Source of the DNA: Dongia_B sp035539075
Lineage (GTDB): Bacteria; Pseudomonadota; Alphaproteobacteria; Dongiales; Dongiaceae
Direction of reading: 5' to 3'
Length of the DNA stretch: 15,895 nucleotides
Assembly: GCA_035539075.1 (NCBI GenBank)
Contig: DATLJB010000146.1
Span: 1-15,895, forward strand
Shown: in pieces, positions 15,048-15,895 of the stretch
How the letters are laid out: every line of letters starts with the position of its first letter
Numbering within the stretch: position 1 is the first letter of the stretch
Translations under genes and position numbers: made by a program
The notes under the pieces: generated by a model
Seen by the model: the letters and a program-made list of their open reading frames with translations, nothing else
Database searches by the model: none
Told to the model about the DNA's origin: nothing

Positions 15048-15078
15048 CCCTGTTAGCGGTGACCAAACGGTAACAGGG
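15048..15078. promoter_or_regulatory. Dyad between the second ELARRSQ gene and bioY, candidate operator
   Basis: Perfect 8-bp arms CCCTGTTA (15048-15055) and TAACAGGG (15071-15078) surround a 15-base centre in which a further CG/CG pair is symmetrical. There is no T-run after it. It lies about 160 bases from the minus-strand start and 215 from bioY, so it could act on either gene. The binding protein is unknown. Confidence 0.45.
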
Positions 15079-15280
15079 CCCGGCGCGCCTCGAAATCGGC
15101 GCCATTTACCGCCGAAGCAGCGGTAGTTGGAAAAATTTAGCGAGTTATTTCATATAGTTGCACCAGAGATACACCGCTTGGCCAAAAACCACGGGCTCTT
15201 GCCAGTATCCGGTGGCTGGGCTATCGGTTGCGGGTTGCGGCGCTGCAATAAATCAAGAACCGACGCCGCTTGCTGATCCT

Positions 15281-15286
15281 AAGGAG
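15281..15286 (+). promoter_or_regulatory. Shine-Dalgarno site of bioY
   Basis: AAGGAG, 6 bases before the ATG at 15293. It fixes the start 45 codons inside the longest open frame. Confidence 0.85.
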
Positions 15287-15292
15287 CCCTTC

Positions 15293-15865
15293 ATGGCCTT
15301 GCCTCTCGCTTCCAATAAACCGCTGCTTGCACCTTTGGCGGAAAAATCCGTGCTGATGCATGTCGTCGTCGTGGTGCTCGGCAGCCTGCTGCTCGCCGCC
15401 GCCTCGCAGATCCAGGTGCCGTTCATTCCGGTGCCGATGACCATGCAGACCTTCGGCGTGCTCACGGTCGGCGCCATCGGCGGCCGCCGCCTCGGCGTCG
15501 AGACGATCGCGCTGTGGCTTGTGCTAGCTGCGATTGGCCTGCCCTTCCTGGCGGGCGGCGCCGGCGGTCATGCCATTTTCGTCGGCCCGACGGCCGGTTA
15601 TCTGCTCGGCTTCTTGATCGCCGGCTATGTGGTCGGCTGGCTGATGGAACGCGGTGCCGCGCGCAACCTCGTCGCGCTGGTCGGCAGCCTGGTACTCGGC
15701 GAAGTGATCCTCATGGGCCTGGGCGCCGTCTGGCTCGGCTACCTCTATGGTGCGGCCGTCGCCTGGAACAGCGGCGTGGCTCCCTTCCTGCTGGGCGATG
15801 CGCTGAAGATCGCGCTCGTCGCCAGCACGGTGCTGGCCAGCAACCGCCTGCGCAAAGCAGCCTGA
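15293..15865 (+). CDS. bioY: BioY, substrate-binding subunit of a biotin ECF transporter
   Basis: A 190-residue, very hydrophobic inner-membrane protein with about six transmembrane segments, the normal BioY length. Family hallmarks are QVPFIPVPMTMQTFGVL near residue 40, GGAGGHAIFVGPTAGYLLGF near residue 85-104, and FLLGDALKI close to the C-terminus. BioY binds biotin and works with an ATPase/transmembrane module (BioMN or shared EcfAT); some solitary BioY proteins are reported to take up biotin unaided. No bioM or bioN is seen before the window ends 30 bases after the stop, so this may be a solitary or downstream-linked copy. The start at 15293 is set by AAGGAG with a 6-base spacer. Confidence 0.94.
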   Translation: MALPLASNKPLLAPLAEKSVLMHVVVVVLGSLLLAAASQIQVPFIPVPMTMQTFGVLTVGAIGGRRLGVETIALWLVLAAIGLPFLAGGAGGHAIFVGPTAGYLLGFLIAGYVVGWLMERGAARNLVALVGSLVLGEVILMGLGAVWLGYLYGAAVAWNSGVAPFLLGDALKIALVASTVLASNRLRKAA

Positions 15866-15895
15866 CCTGATGAACGCGGCCGCGTGAGGATCGGC

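Larger units (their letters stand above)
14888..15292. other. Gene-free divergent region upstream of bioY
   Basis: About 405 bases between two divergent genes. It holds the dyad at 15048-15078 and, at about 15127-15160, an AT-rich patch (TTGGAA, then TATAGT after 20 bases) that may be part of the bioY promoter although the spacing is poor. The bioY frame is open upstream to 15158, but that part does not resemble BioY. I see no BioR-type palindrome and no known riboswitch. Confidence 0.5.

Noticed and set aside
15100..15292. BioR or BirA operator upstream of bioY
   Set aside because: No TTATMKATAA-like palindrome and no paired TTGTAAAC/GTTTACAA half-sites were found; the AT-rich TTATTTCATATAG patch is not symmetrical.

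Overview
The window looks like ordinary chromosome from a high-GC alphaproteobacterium, probably in or near the Rhodospirillales. That placement is an inference from the strong GC bias, the gene families and the clean Shine-Dalgarno sites; no rRNA or other marker gene is present. I see no tRNA, rRNA, insertion sequence, phage gene or CRISPR array.

Left part (1-4555). The 3' end of a PEP-CTERM type sorted surface protein (+) meets mmsA (methylmalonate-semialdehyde dehydrogenase, -). A gene-free stretch of 580 bases, rich in small dyads and carrying a 15-bp tandem repeat next to the mmsA ribosome binding site, separates mmsA from a divergent pair on the + strand: an exported metallo-beta-lactamase-fold hydrolase and a two-domain GNAT acetyltransferase.

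Middle (4569-7719). Four genes lie on the - strand, in transcription order: a LysR regulator, a GFA/CENP-V zinc protein, an SDR oxidoreductase and an alpha/beta hydrolase. The SDR and hydrolase are almost touching and are probably co-transcribed. A long imperfect inverted repeat lies just upstream of the LysR gene and is the best operator candidate in the window.

Right part (7838-15865). Two large unannotated proteins (564 aa at 9532-7838 and about 469 aa at 14887-13478, both -) share a short N-terminal motif ending in ELARRSQ and the same overall plan: long low-complexity N-terminal half, one transmembrane helix, and a Pro/Ala-rich C-terminal tail predicted to be periplasmic. I recognise no family for them; they are the most interesting objects in the window. 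Between them lie a class III nucleotide cyclase (-), a divergent selO (protein AMPylase, +) and a small exported helical protein of unknown function (+). The small protein gene and the second ELARRSQ gene converge on a perfect 17-bp stem that probably terminates both. The window closes with bioY, the substrate-binding subunit of a biotin ECF transporter, divergent from the second ELARRSQ gene across a 405-base region that holds a clear dyad.

No single pathway unites the window. The plausible functional units are the MBL-GNAT pair, the LysR/GFA/SDR/hydrolase block, and possibly the two ELARRSQ proteins as parts of one envelope system.
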